A stretch of 5,165 nt of DNA from an uncultured Bacteroidales bacterium (GTDB taxonomy: Bacteria > Bacteroidota > Bacteroidia > Bacteroidales > Muribaculaceae), in assembly GCA_945828175.1 (NCBI GenBank), contig CALZQD010000141.1:1-5165 (forward strand), given 5' to 3'. How positions within the stretch are numbered: position 1 is the first letter of the stretch; each line of letters opens with the position of its first letter. This document shows, in pieces, positions 1-5,165 of the stretch. The notes below the pieces were generated by a model. It did no database searches. It saw only the letters and a program-made list of their open reading frames with translations, and had not been told where the DNA came from. Both the position numbers and the translations under genes were made by a program.

Positions 1-45
1 GATTCCTCTACGTCTCGTGGGCTCGGAGATGTGTATAAGAGACAG
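1..45 (+). other. Illumina Nextera i7 adapter left on the contig end (artefact)
   Basis: Bases 27-45 read AGATGTGTATAAGAGACAG, the 19-bp Tn5 mosaic end used in Nextera tagmentation. Bases 12-26 (GTCTCGTGGGCTCGG) are the constant part of the Nextera i7 adapter. Bases 4-11 (TCCTCTAC) match the i7 index that I remember as N712, and bases 1-3 (GAT) fit the end of the P7 primer. The whole block is in the expected order with no mismatch, so it is library DNA and not part of the organism. Genomic sequence begins at 46. Any reading frame that starts inside it, such as an apparent start at 31 coding MYKRQ, has a false N-terminus. Confidence 0.98.
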
Positions 46-246
46 GTCATGCCCGGCGCCGACTACGGCTTCGACATGGTCGTCGACCTCAGGGTAGACC
101 TCGCCGCACCCCACGCCGCCGCCCGCTCGCTCGAGCGCTACGGCTATGCCGTCATCGACGCTGTCGCCGACAGCAACGACCCCGACGGCGGCGATGACAC
201 CCTGCGCCGGCGCGTCGACGAACTGATGAGGTATCTTAACATATGA
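46..246 (+). CDS. C-terminal end of a probable CBS-domain protein (5' truncated by contig end)
   Basis: An open frame runs from the adapter junction to a TGA at 244-246, giving 66 residues of an otherwise missing protein. The visible tail has a beta-strand-like stretch (MVVDLRVDL), then SLERYGYAVIDAV, then an acidic linker and the ending RVDELMRYLNI. From memory, CBS-domain proteins of Bacteroidota often sit directly upstream of nadK and end with a similar small ACT-like region containing (F/L)ERYGYxV and finishing in LMxYLN(I/V). No CBS domain itself lies inside the window, so the family call rests on this tail and on position. The stop is 7 bases before the nadK start, which suggests one operon. 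The codon pattern and high GC match nadK. The real start is off the contig. Confidence 0.6.
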   Translation, partial: VMPGADYGFDMVVDLRVDLAAPHAAARSLERYGYAVIDAVADSNDPDGGDDTLRRRVDELMRYLNI

Positions 247-253
247 TGATCTT

Positions 254-1114
254 ATGAAAATAGCAATCTACGGCAGCCGCCGACAGCAAGACCATCTCGC
301 CCGCATCGAAGCCTTCATGAAAGCGCTCGCAGCCGCCGGCGACGAAGTGGTGATGCACCCGAAGCTCTACAAATATCTCGTGCCGCTGATGCCGCTCGCC
401 CTCGGCGCCGTCACCCGCGTCACCGACCGCAACAACTTCGATGCCGACATCGTCATCAGCATCGGCGGCGACGGCACCTTCCTGCGCTCGGCCATGTGGG
501 TGGGCGACAAGGAGATACCCATCCTCGGCATCAACACCGGCCGCCTCGGCTATCTCACCTCGATGCCCGTGACATGCCTGCCGACGCTGCGCGAGCTCAT
601 CGACGGCGGCGGTTTCACCGTCTCGCGCCGGCGACTCATCGAGGTCGTCGCGCCCGAGCTCAGCATCTGGCCCTTCGCCCTCAACGAGGTCACCATATCG
701 AAAGACGACAGCGCGTCGATGATCGACGCCAACACTACCCTCAACGGCGTCGACCTCGCCGACTACCGTGCCGACGGCCTCATCGTGTCGACGCCGACGG
801 GCAGCACGGCCTATAACCTTTCGGTCGGCGGCCCGCTCATCGAGCCCGAGACGCCCGTCTGGGTCATATCGCCCATCGCGGCCCACACGCTGTCGATGCG
901 TCCGCTGGTCGTCAGCGACAGCTCGCGCCTGACGGTCTGTCCCGCCGGCCGCGCCTCGCACTTCCGCCTGACCCTCGACGGCCGCTGGACGACACTCAAC
1001 ATCGGAACGACGGTCGAATTGCGCCGCGCGCCGTTCGACACGCTCGTCATGCGCCCCGACAACATCGATTTCGCAAGCACTCTGCGCGAGAAACTTCACT
1101 GGGGACTCGACTGA
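254..1114 (+). CDS. nadK: NAD kinase (ATP/polyphosphate-NAD 2'-phosphotransferase)
   Basis: This enzyme phosphorylates NAD to NADP in the cytoplasm and is the only known route to NADP in most bacteria. The 286-residue length is usual for the family. Diagnostic motifs appear in order: GGDGTFLRSA at 71-80, with D73 the expected catalytic aspartate; LGINTGRLGYL at 91-101; the NE pair at 144-145 in FALNEVTI; and the conserved block DGLIVSTPTGSTAYNLSVGG at 174-193. IAAHTLSMRPLVV at 208-220 and LDGRW at 241-245 complete the C-terminal beta-sandwich domain. The N-terminus MKIAIYGS is the usual first strand of the Rossmann-like domain, which fixes the start at 254; the ATGs at 244 and 247 are in other frames. 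The gene follows the CBS-type gene by 7 bases and precedes the metallopeptidase gene by 3, so co-transcription is likely. No promoter of its own is visible. Confidence 0.97.
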   Translation: MKIAIYGSRRQQDHLARIEAFMKALAAAGDEVVMHPKLYKYLVPLMPLALGAVTRVTDRNNFDADIVISIGGDGTFLRSAMWVGDKEIPILGINTGRLGYLTSMPVTCLPTLRELIDGGGFTVSRRRLIEVVAPELSIWPFALNEVTISKDDSASMIDANTTLNGVDLADYRADGLIVSTPTGSTAYNLSVGGPLIEPETPVWVISPIAAHTLSMRPLVVSDSSRLTVCPAGRASHFRLTLDGRWTTLNIGTTVELRRAPFDTLVMRPDNIDFASTLREKLHWGLD

Positions 1115-1117
1115 AAA

Positions 1118-1849
1118 ATGACGCAGATAAAGACAATAACCGGTTCGGGAACATTCGATTACGCCCCTGTCGGACGAATACACTACACCGTGCGGCCCAC
1201 GGCGCGGCGCATCACGGCTCGCTGGCGCGCGGGAGCCGTCTATATGTCGCTGCCTCCGCGCCTCGAGACCTCGATGCTGCTCAACGCCCTGAGCGAAATG
1301 ACTCCGGCGATTCTGCGCCACCGCCCGACCGAAACTTTCTACCACATCGGCGACACCGTCGACACCGCCGACCTCAAAATAACAATCACAGCGCGCGCTG
1401 AGCACACCGGCCGCGTCGTCGCACGTCAGCTCAAGGCACGCGAATTTGCCGTCGAGGTCGACCCCGACGTAGATTTCACCGACCGCAACGCCGTCATTGC
1501 CGTCAGCGACGCCATGAAACATATCGCCCGCTTCGTGGCGCCCGACATTCTTCTGCCGCGCGCCCGCGCCATCGCCGAGGCGGTCGACCGACGGCCATTG
1601 GCATGGGAGATTTCGCGCGGACTGCATACGCTCGGCCGCTGCAACTCGCGCGGCGTCATCGCTCTCAGCTGCGTCTGCGTCTTTCTGCCTGCCGACCTGC
1701 GCGACTATATCATCTGCCACGAACTCGCCCACCTATCCGAAATGAACCATTCGGCCGCCTTCCATCAGATCTGCGACAGATACTGCGGCGGCCGCGAACG
1801 CCAGCTTCAGGCACGCCTCCGCCGCTTCAAATTCCCGGTGGTGAAGTAA
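1118..1849 (+). CDS. YgjP-like (DUF45) zinc metallopeptidase family protein
   Basis: A 243-residue protein of the YgjP/DUF45 family, a minimal zincin fold related to the WSS1/SprT group; substrates are generally unknown. The zinc site is plain: HELAH at 201-205 (H201 and H205 as ligands, E202 as catalytic base) followed by EMNHSAAF, with H211 the likely third ligand. The preceding LPADLRDYIICHELAHL matches the family pattern of a helix entering the active site. LGRCNSRGVIALS at 171-183 occupies the place of the usual WGSCSxxGxIxLN block, with W and S replaced. The N-terminal 90 residues are the beta-rich part typical of the family (IHYTVRPTARRITARW). No signal peptide or membrane segment is visible, so it is probably cytoplasmic. 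The start ATG is 3 bases after the nadK stop, indicating translational coupling. The gene ends in TAA just before a strong inverted repeat. Confidence 0.9.
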   Translation: MTQIKTITGSGTFDYAPVGRIHYTVRPTARRITARWRAGAVYMSLPPRLETSMLLNALSEMTPAILRHRPTETFYHIGDTVDTADLKITITARAEHTGRVVARQLKAREFAVEVDPDVDFTDRNAVIAVSDAMKHIARFVAPDILLPRARAIAEAVDRRPLAWEISRGLHTLGRCNSRGVIALSCVCVFLPADLRDYIICHELAHLSEMNHSAAFHQICDRYCGGRERQLQARLRRFKFPVVK

Positions 1850-1864
1850 AATGACGTCCACTAT

Positions 1865-1884
1865 AATATCGCAAAATATCGCAA
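1865..1884 (+). repeat. Two tandem copies of a 10-bp motif, AATATCGCAA
   Basis: AATATCGCAA occurs at 1865-1874 and again, exactly, at 1875-1884. The inverted form TTGCGATATT follows at 1896-1905 in the right arm of the neighbouring hairpin. The direct copies are spaced by about one helical turn, so a protein could read them from the same face of the DNA. They lie in the convergent gap between the metallopeptidase and GlsB-like genes, an unusual place for an operator, so a by-product of hairpin evolution is the plainer explanation. Confidence 0.8.
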
Positions 1885-1908
1885 TTTATCAAAAATTGCG
1901 ATATTTTG
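1872..1908. terminator. Probable bidirectional terminator: perfect 16-bp inverted repeat
   Basis: The arm CAAAATATCGCAATTT (1872-1887) is the exact reverse complement of 1893-1908, with a 5-base loop (1888-1892). The arms begin or end in runs of A/T and are followed by T-rich sequence on the plus side (TAATATATATTATTGTTT). The element lies 22 bases after the stop of the plus-strand metallopeptidase gene and 19 bases after the stop of the minus-strand GlsB-like gene, exactly where a shared terminator of convergent genes is expected. The stem is AT-rich with a central TCGC, so it is weaker than a classical GC-rich terminator, and there is no pure U tract. Confidence 0.7.
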
Positions 1909-1927
1909 TAATATATATTATTGTTTA

Positions 1928-2179
1928 TCAGTGCGTTGACGAGCAGCTGATGAGGCCGACGAGCCAAAGGAGGACAATAGCGCCGACGACCGAACAGATA
2001 AGGCTGCCGATAATGCTCGTCGTGTGAATGCCGAGGAGGCCGAAAATCCAGCCGCCGAGCACACCGCCGATGATACCGACCACAAGATTGACTATGAGGC
2101 CGAAACCTCCGCCTCGCATAAGCTTGCCGGCTACAAATCCAGCCACAAGACCTATAAGTATAAACCAAATAAATGACAT
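1928..2179 (-). CDS. GlsB/YeaQ/YmgE-family small membrane protein (transglycosylase-associated)
   Basis: The protein has 83 residues, the normal size of this family, and is almost entirely membrane-embedded. Three hydrophobic segments are visible at about 3-19, 27-50 and 55-77. The family signature is clear: glycine-rich GLVAGFVAGKLMRGGGFG (10-27) with the small-residue spacing AGxxAGxLMxG, then NLVVGIIGGVLGG (31-43). It sits in the inner membrane. Family members are often induced under general stress, but the molecular role is unknown and the 'transglycosylase-associated' label is historical. The tail ISCSSTH is short and polar. The start at 2179 is the first ATG of the hydrophobic frame and gives a typical N-terminus. 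It is convergent with the metallopeptidase gene and downstream of the lipoprotein pair on the same strand, 123 bases away, so it may have its own promoter or be read through from them. Confidence 0.93.
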   Translation of the reverse strand: MSFIWFILIGLVAGFVAGKLMRGGGFGLIVNLVVGIIGGVLGGWIFGLLGIHTTSIIGSLICSVVGAIVLLWLVGLISCSSTH

Positions 2180-2182
2180 AAC

Positions 2183-2225
2183 GAATTGTATTTAATAATG
2201 TAAGACATTACAAAGAATACAATTC
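2183..2225. repeat. Nested inverted repeat just upstream of the GlsB-like gene
   Basis: The outer arms GAATTGTATT (2183-2192) and AATACAATTC (2216-2225) are perfect reverse complements. Inside them a second perfect pair, TAATGT (2196-2201) and ACATTA (2205-2210), closes on a 3-base loop. The structure ends 3 bases before the start codon at 2179 (minus strand). On the minus strand it contains TATTCTTTG (2219-2211), one base longer in the spacer than the Bacteroidota -7 element TAnnTTTG, so promoter and palindrome may overlap. It could be an operator, or, if transcription begins upstream, an mRNA hairpin covering the ribosome landing site. No T tract supports a terminator for the lipoprotein genes. 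Confidence 0.6.
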
Positions 2226-2302
2226 CCAAAAGGCATTTGTTCAAACACGTTGCTCCACACTCATTCCTTCTGTTCCTTTGTCCATATTACTTTGTGATTC
2301 CA

Positions 2303-2860
2303 TCAGTCGTTATCCTCCGGTCGAGGATGGTCCTTGACCCATTGTTTCCATTGTTTTTTGTCGGCCCAGATCCATTTTTCATATTTAAGGGGATTGACAG
2401 GCACTTCAATCGAGCACGGCACAAAGTAATAAACGTTGTCGCACGGGCCAACCCATTTGTATCGCTCGGGAGCTAAGCCTTTGTTTAACTTAATAATTCG
2501 TTTCTCATATATTCGCCCTTCTACATAGCCTTCATCCCACTTGAATATTAAGTCGGATTTCGGAAAGAAAAAAATTTTTACGGTATCTTTATCTACATTA
2601 TAAATACCAAAATTCCAAATTCCATAGTTCCCTTTCATATAGACAGTGCCATCAGGTTTAAGGACTATCTGGGTGTCGGGATTGCAGGTGTCGGGTGAAT
2701 TACTATAAAAACCGTTGATTTTAAGACGGCCTTCTTCATCTGGGTTGTAATCGTCGCTAAACTTATAATGAGTCCATTGTGATAAATAATGGGTTCTGAA
2801 ACAACTTTGTAAGCCAACAAGAGATATTATAATCACTATAGCAATAATCAGTCTTTTCAT
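2303..2860 (-). CDS. Uncharacterised lipoprotein B, second gene of a paralogous pair
   Basis: I do not recognise a named family. The chosen start at 2860 gives MKRLIIAIVIIISLVGLQSC, a complete lipoprotein signal peptide with lipobox L17-Q18-S19-C20; longer frames reaching 2998 would bury it and overlap the upstream gene. The mature part is about 165 residues, rich in Trp and Tyr. A core at about 45-97 shows RLKINGFY, PDTQIVLKPDGTVY and FGIYNVDKDTVKIFFF, matching the upstream lipoprotein (RLDIRGFF, PDTCIVFYPDGFI, WGIYKVDGDSIKANI). A later CDNVYYFVP (140-148) matches its CSNVFRLIP. The C-terminus is strongly charged (KKQWKQWVKDHPRPEDND). No acidic stretch follows C20, so a surface-export signal is not evident and a periplasm-facing location is more likely. 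The gene starts 13 bases after the upstream stop and is probably co-transcribed. GC is well below that of flanking genes. Confidence 0.85.
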   Translation of the reverse strand: MKRLIIAIVIIISLVGLQSCFRTHYLSQWTHYKFSDDYNPDEEGRLKINGFYSNSPDTCNPDTQIVLKPDGTVYMKGNYGIWNFGIYNVDKDTVKIFFFPKSDLIFKWDEGYVEGRIYEKRIIKLNKGLAPERYKWVGPCDNVYYFVPCSIEVPVNPLKYEKWIWADKKQWKQWVKDHPRPEDND

Positions 2861-2873
2861 AGCTAAGGTCCAT

Positions 2874-3545
2874 TTATCTGTCAAACAAATCTTTCTGTAC
2901 ACGCCTAATCGTACTACCGCCCGGATAGCTGTAAAACTCCGGCAGACTGTCAGAGGGAATAAGCCTGAAAACATTTGAACATTGTTTTGAAATATCAATA
3001 TCTACCGTATCTTTAAGCCGGGGTGCGCTTGACGATGTGAAATTATTTAATTTAGTTCTAAAAGAATATTCAGGTAATAACTTAAGACTCGTCCACACAA
3101 TGCGCGTCGAATCTTCGATTCCAAAAGTCGCAATACCTATACCCTTATTATATAGAGTGAGCAAATCTGTAGTTTGATAAAAGTTGATATTTGCCTTTAT
3201 TGAGTCTCCGTCTACTTTATATATACCCCATGTATCGAAAAATTTGATAAATCCATCAGGATAAAATACTATACATGTATCCGGGTAGATATCGAGCTGT
3301 GAGCGTGTAAAGAACCCCCTTATATCTAATCGATTGGCAGAATCCGCGACATAAACGGGACTCCATCGAAGCGGAGTTTTTTCAAAGAAACGTTTTACAT
3401 CATTGCTTGAGCTCATATATGGCTCTTTATCGTGGAGCGGTTGACGACGATAAAAAAGATTTCCTACTGAGCTACAAGCGCTCAACAGCATAAACGTCAT
3501 CAGGCCAACGAATATAAAAATCATCGTTTTTCTCAATATGTCCAT
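2874..3545 (-). CDS. Uncharacterised lipoprotein A, first gene of a paralogous pair
   Basis: I do not recognise a named family. The N-terminus MDILRKTMIFIFVGLMTFML plus LSAC is a lipoprotein signal peptide with lipobox L21-S22-A23-C24; a start at M8 (3524) would also leave a usable signal. The 223-residue product has a core at about 72-120 (RLDIRGFF, YPDTCIVFYPDGFI, WGIYKVDGDSIKANI) that reads as alternating beta strands with a 'PDG' turn and is shared with the next gene. A CSNVFRLIP block at 189-197 is the second shared motif. Residues SSVGN after the cysteine lack the acidic run of a Bacteroidota surface-export signal. The gene lies behind a well-matched promoter (3577-3606), with a predicted leader of about 25 bases. 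Codon use and GC are AT-shifted compared with nadK and the DUF389 gene, which could mean recent acquisition or weak selection. Confidence 0.87.
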   Translation of the reverse strand: MDILRKTMIFIFVGLMTFMLLSACSSVGNLFYRRQPLHDKEPYMSSSNDVKRFFEKTPLRWSPVYVADSANRLDIRGFFTRSQLDIYPDTCIVFYPDGFIKFFDTWGIYKVDGDSIKANINFYQTTDLLTLYNKGIGIATFGIEDSTRIVWTSLKLLPEYSFRTKLNNFTSSSAPRLKDTVDIDISKQCSNVFRLIPSDSLPEFYSYPGGSTIRRVQKDLFDR

Positions 3546-3576
3546 GAGATTGTATGAATTTAAGGTAGGTTTTTCG

Positions 3577-3606
3577 CAAAGTTAATCATATATTTGCGGC
3601 GAGCAA
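3577..3606 (-). promoter_or_regulatory. Bacteroidota-type promoter for the lipoprotein pair
   Basis: Read on the minus strand, TTG (3606-3604) is followed by a 19-base spacer and TAACTTTG (3584-3577), then C. This fits the Bacteroidota housekeeping consensus TTTG-N19..21-TAnnTTTG, apart from the first T of the upstream box, which is C here (CTTG). Transcription would start near 3570, giving a leader of about 25 bases before the ATG at 3545. Confidence 0.7.
3589..3597 (+). promoter_or_regulatory. Candidate -7 element for the DUF389 gene
   Basis: TATATTTGC matches the Bacteroidota -7 consensus TAnnTTTG with a following pyrimidine. No TTG lies about 19-21 bases upstream; only a T-rich run (3570-3574) is near, so the -33 half is missing or poor. 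If used, the leader to the ATG at 3700 would be near 95 bases. The element lies within the spacer of the minus-strand promoter, so the two could compete for polymerase. Confidence 0.4.
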
Positions 3607-3699
3607 GTATGATGACCCTAAATTATGCGGTTTTGATGAACAATCGAGCGTTTACGGCTGTCATATATTAATAATACTGACTCGAAAAATTATCACATT

Positions 3700-5067
3700 A
3701 TGATAAAGTTTGATTATAGGGCTATGGTGACTAAGGTTAGGGGTTATTTTGATCTCACCGACTTCCTGTTGCCCCAAGCCGACGCTGAGGCTGCCATTCG
3801 CGAGGGCGTTTCGTTCCGCGGTGTCAATATTCTGATACTCATTGTGGCAATATTTATCGCGTCGCTGGGTCTTAATGTCAATTCGACGGCGGTCATCATC
3901 GGCGCCATGCTCATCTCGCCGCTCATGGGCCCGATCATCGGCATCGGCCTGGCGGTCGGCGTGCATGACTTCGAGCTGATGAAGAGGTCGTTCCACAACC
4001 TGATGATGGCAACGTTGTTCAGCGTCGCCACGTCGTGTCTCTACTTTCTCATATCGCCTGTCAACGAGGGCCATAGCGAACTGCTCGCCCGCACATCGCC
4101 GACCATCTACGACGTGTTTATCGCCCTCTTTGGCGGCGCCGCCGGCATCCTCGCCACGGGCAGCCGCGTCAAAGGCAATGTGCTGCCGGGCGTGGCCATC
4201 GCCACGGCTCTTATGCCGCCGCTGTGTACGGTCGGCTACGGTCTGGCGACCTTGCAGTTAAATTATTTTATAGGGGCGCTCTATCTCTTTTTCATCAACT
4301 CGGTCTTTATCGCCTGCGCGACAACGATCGGTATCAAGCTGATGAAATATCAGGTCAAGGATTTCTCGAATCCGGTGCGTGCCAAACGTGTCAAGAATAT
4401 CGTCTACACGATTGCTGTCCTGACGATGATACCGGCATGTTTCATGACTTACTCGATGTATATGCAGTCGACGTTCATCACAAACTGCGACAGGTTTGTC
4501 AACACTGAATTTAATTTCCCCAACACCCAGGTGCTCAATTATAAGCCGAATTATAACAAGGGTAACAGGCAGCTGACAGTCAGCCTCGTCGGCGCTCCGC
4601 TGCCCGAAGATTCGCTGTTGCTGGCCATGACCGACAAGCTGCCTGACTACCATCTGGGCGGCACGCGCCTGCGCATCGCCCAGGGCGTAGGCTCGACGAT
4701 GCCCGATGCCGAGTCGATGTCGTCGTCGATGCTCCGCGACATGTATCAGGTGACACAGGCCACGATTGCCGGCCAGCAGCAGACAATCGACTCGCTGCGC
4801 ACGGTATGTGCCGCGGCTGCTCACAACGATACGATCGGCTCGGTGATCGCGCCCGAGCTGCGCGTCATCTTCCCGCAGGTGCGCGACATAGCCTTCACCC
4901 GCGCCATAGTCAGCAACGTCGTCAACGACCACCGCGACACGCTCAACCTCGTCCTGGCGCAGTATACCAAACCGATGACAGCCGCCCAGACGGCGAAATT
5001 CCGCGAATACCTCGAGGCGCGCCTCAATACCCGCCCGATAACAATCGTCTCGGGTGAATACCGATAG
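3700..5067 (+). CDS. DUF389 family membrane protein with extended soluble C-terminus
   Basis: A 455-residue integral membrane protein. Residues about 38-215 carry the DUF389 core: VSFRGVNILILIVAIFIASL, then LNVNSTAVIIGAMLISPLMG (58-77) with GPIIGIGLAVG, the GGAAGILATGSR turn (145-156), and GVAIATALMPPLCTVGYGLA (164-183). Hydrophobic segments fall at about 42-58, 63-86, 103-119, 137-153, 162-183, 188-212 and 233-254. The function of the family is not established. After the last segment come 200 soluble residues: a beta-alpha-beta-like unit (about 273-328), a polar stretch that may be helical (341-372) and a second similar unit (391-453). The start at 3700 is the first ATG of the frame; M9 (3724) is possible, and there is no clear Shine-Dalgarno. 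The first codons are AT-rich, and the body returns to the high GC of nadK. The gene is divergent from the lipoprotein pair and appears monocistronic within the window. Confidence 0.93.
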   Translation: MIKFDYRAMVTKVRGYFDLTDFLLPQADAEAAIREGVSFRGVNILILIVAIFIASLGLNVNSTAVIIGAMLISPLMGPIIGIGLAVGVHDFELMKRSFHNLMMATLFSVATSCLYFLISPVNEGHSELLARTSPTIYDVFIALFGGAAGILATGSRVKGNVLPGVAIATALMPPLCTVGYGLATLQLNYFIGALYLFFINSVFIACATTIGIKLMKYQVKDFSNPVRAKRVKNIVYTIAVLTMIPACFMTYSMYMQSTFITNCDRFVNTEFNFPNTQVLNYKPNYNKGNRQLTVSLVGAPLPEDSLLLAMTDKLPDYHLGGTRLRIAQGVGSTMPDAESMSSSMLRDMYQVTQATIAGQQQTIDSLRTVCAAAAHNDTIGSVIAPELRVIFPQVRDIAFTRAIVSNVVNDHRDTLNLVLAQYTKPMTAAQTAKFREYLEARLNTRPITIVSGEYR

Positions 5068-5104
5068 CGGTTCGGCGCGCTGACGCCTTACTTAACGACT
5101 TTAT

Positions 5105-5165
5105 ACAATGCACAATGCACAATGCACAATGCACAATGCACAATGCACAATGCACAATGCACAAT
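5105..5165 (+). repeat. Heptanucleotide tandem repeat (ACAATGC)n, cut by the window end
   Basis: From 5105 the 7-base unit ACAATGC repeats exactly eight times and continues for five more bases to the last base, with no mismatch in 61 bases. It starts 37 bases after the stop of the DUF389 gene, in non-coding sequence. The unit length is not a multiple of 3. The array probably continues beyond the window, and the assembly most likely stopped because reads could not span it. There are no spacers, so it is not a CRISPR array. Confidence 0.97.

Noticed and set aside
31..246. An apparent complete 71-residue gene starting at 31
   Set aside because: The start and first five codons lie in the adapter. 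Only 46-246 is genomic, and it is a truncated gene tail.
236..1732. A 498-codon open frame on the minus strand opposite nadK and the metallopeptidase gene
   Set aside because: It is antisense to two clearly conserved genes, its product is low-complexity (many R, D, V, A, G and H) and matches no family I know. GC-rich codon use on the plus strand removes stop codons on the other strand.
2237..2476. A 79-codon plus-strand open frame beginning MFKHVAPHSF
   Set aside because: Half of it is antisense to lipoprotein B, it has no promoter match or recognisable domain, and the lipoprotein reading is well supported.
2861..2998. N-terminal extension of lipoprotein B up to 2998
   Set aside because: It would overlap the upstream lipoprotein gene and place a typical lipoprotein signal peptide 46 residues inside the protein. 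The start at 2860 is far better.
3640..3699. A second plus-strand promoter using TTTTG at 3631-3635
   Set aside because: No TAnnTTTG-like element lies at the right distance downstream, and the A/T-rich stretch near 3661-3680 does not fit the consensus.
4258..4932. A 224-codon minus-strand frame opposite the DUF389 gene
   Set aside because: It is antisense to a conserved membrane protein gene and has the R/D/H-rich composition of a shadow frame.
5070..5085. Terminator after the DUF389 gene (GGCG...CGCC)
   Set aside because: The stem is only 4 bp and has no following T run, which is too weak to call.
5105..5165. CRISPR array or attachment site
   Set aside because: The repeats are 7 bases and directly joined, with no spacers and no cas genes or integrase nearby.

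Overview
The window looks like a short metagenomic or draft contig from a GC-rich gut member of the Bacteroidales; Muribaculaceae is my guess, from gene content and style only. Supporting signs are a promoter of the Bacteroidota TTG-N19-TAnnTTTG type (3577-3606, minus strand), two lipoproteins with the short signal peptides common in the phylum, weak or absent Shine-Dalgarno sequences, and a CBS-type protein followed by NAD kinase. Bases 1-45 are not genomic: they are an Illumina Nextera i7 adapter, and the other end of the window runs into a 7-bp tandem repeat. Both contig ends therefore have technical explanations.

Layout. (1) 46-1849, plus strand, very GC-rich: the 3' end of a probable CBS-domain protein gene, then nadK (NAD kinase), then a YgjP-like zinc metallopeptidase. 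The gaps are 7 and 3 bases, so this is probably one operon. (2) 1850-1927: a convergent intergenic gap with a perfect 16-bp inverted repeat, probably a two-way terminator, overlapped by two tandem copies of a 10-bp motif. (3) 1928-2179, minus strand: a small GlsB/YeaQ-type membrane protein, preceded by a nested inverted repeat that ends 3 bases before its start codon. (4) 2303-3545, minus strand, clearly AT-richer: two adjacent genes for related, unrecognised lipoproteins, 13 bases apart, behind a good Bacteroidota promoter. (5) 3546-3699: the divergent intergenic region, with promoter elements on both strands that overlap. (6) 3700-5067, plus strand: a DUF389 membrane protein with a long soluble C-terminal part. 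(7) 5105-5165: a heptanucleotide repeat array, cut by the window end.

How the genes work together. nadK supplies NADP from NAD and is housekeeping; its neighbours are probably linked by co-transcription and not by a shared pathway. The GlsB-like protein and the DUF389 protein are envelope proteins of poorly known role. The lipoprotein pair is the most accessory-looking part: diverged paralogues, low GC, no recognised family. I see no mobile element, CRISPR array, RNA gene or defence system, and I do not claim a new system here. The lipoprotein pair, the 10-bp motif array and the apparent duplication in the DUF389 C-terminal part most deserve a second look.
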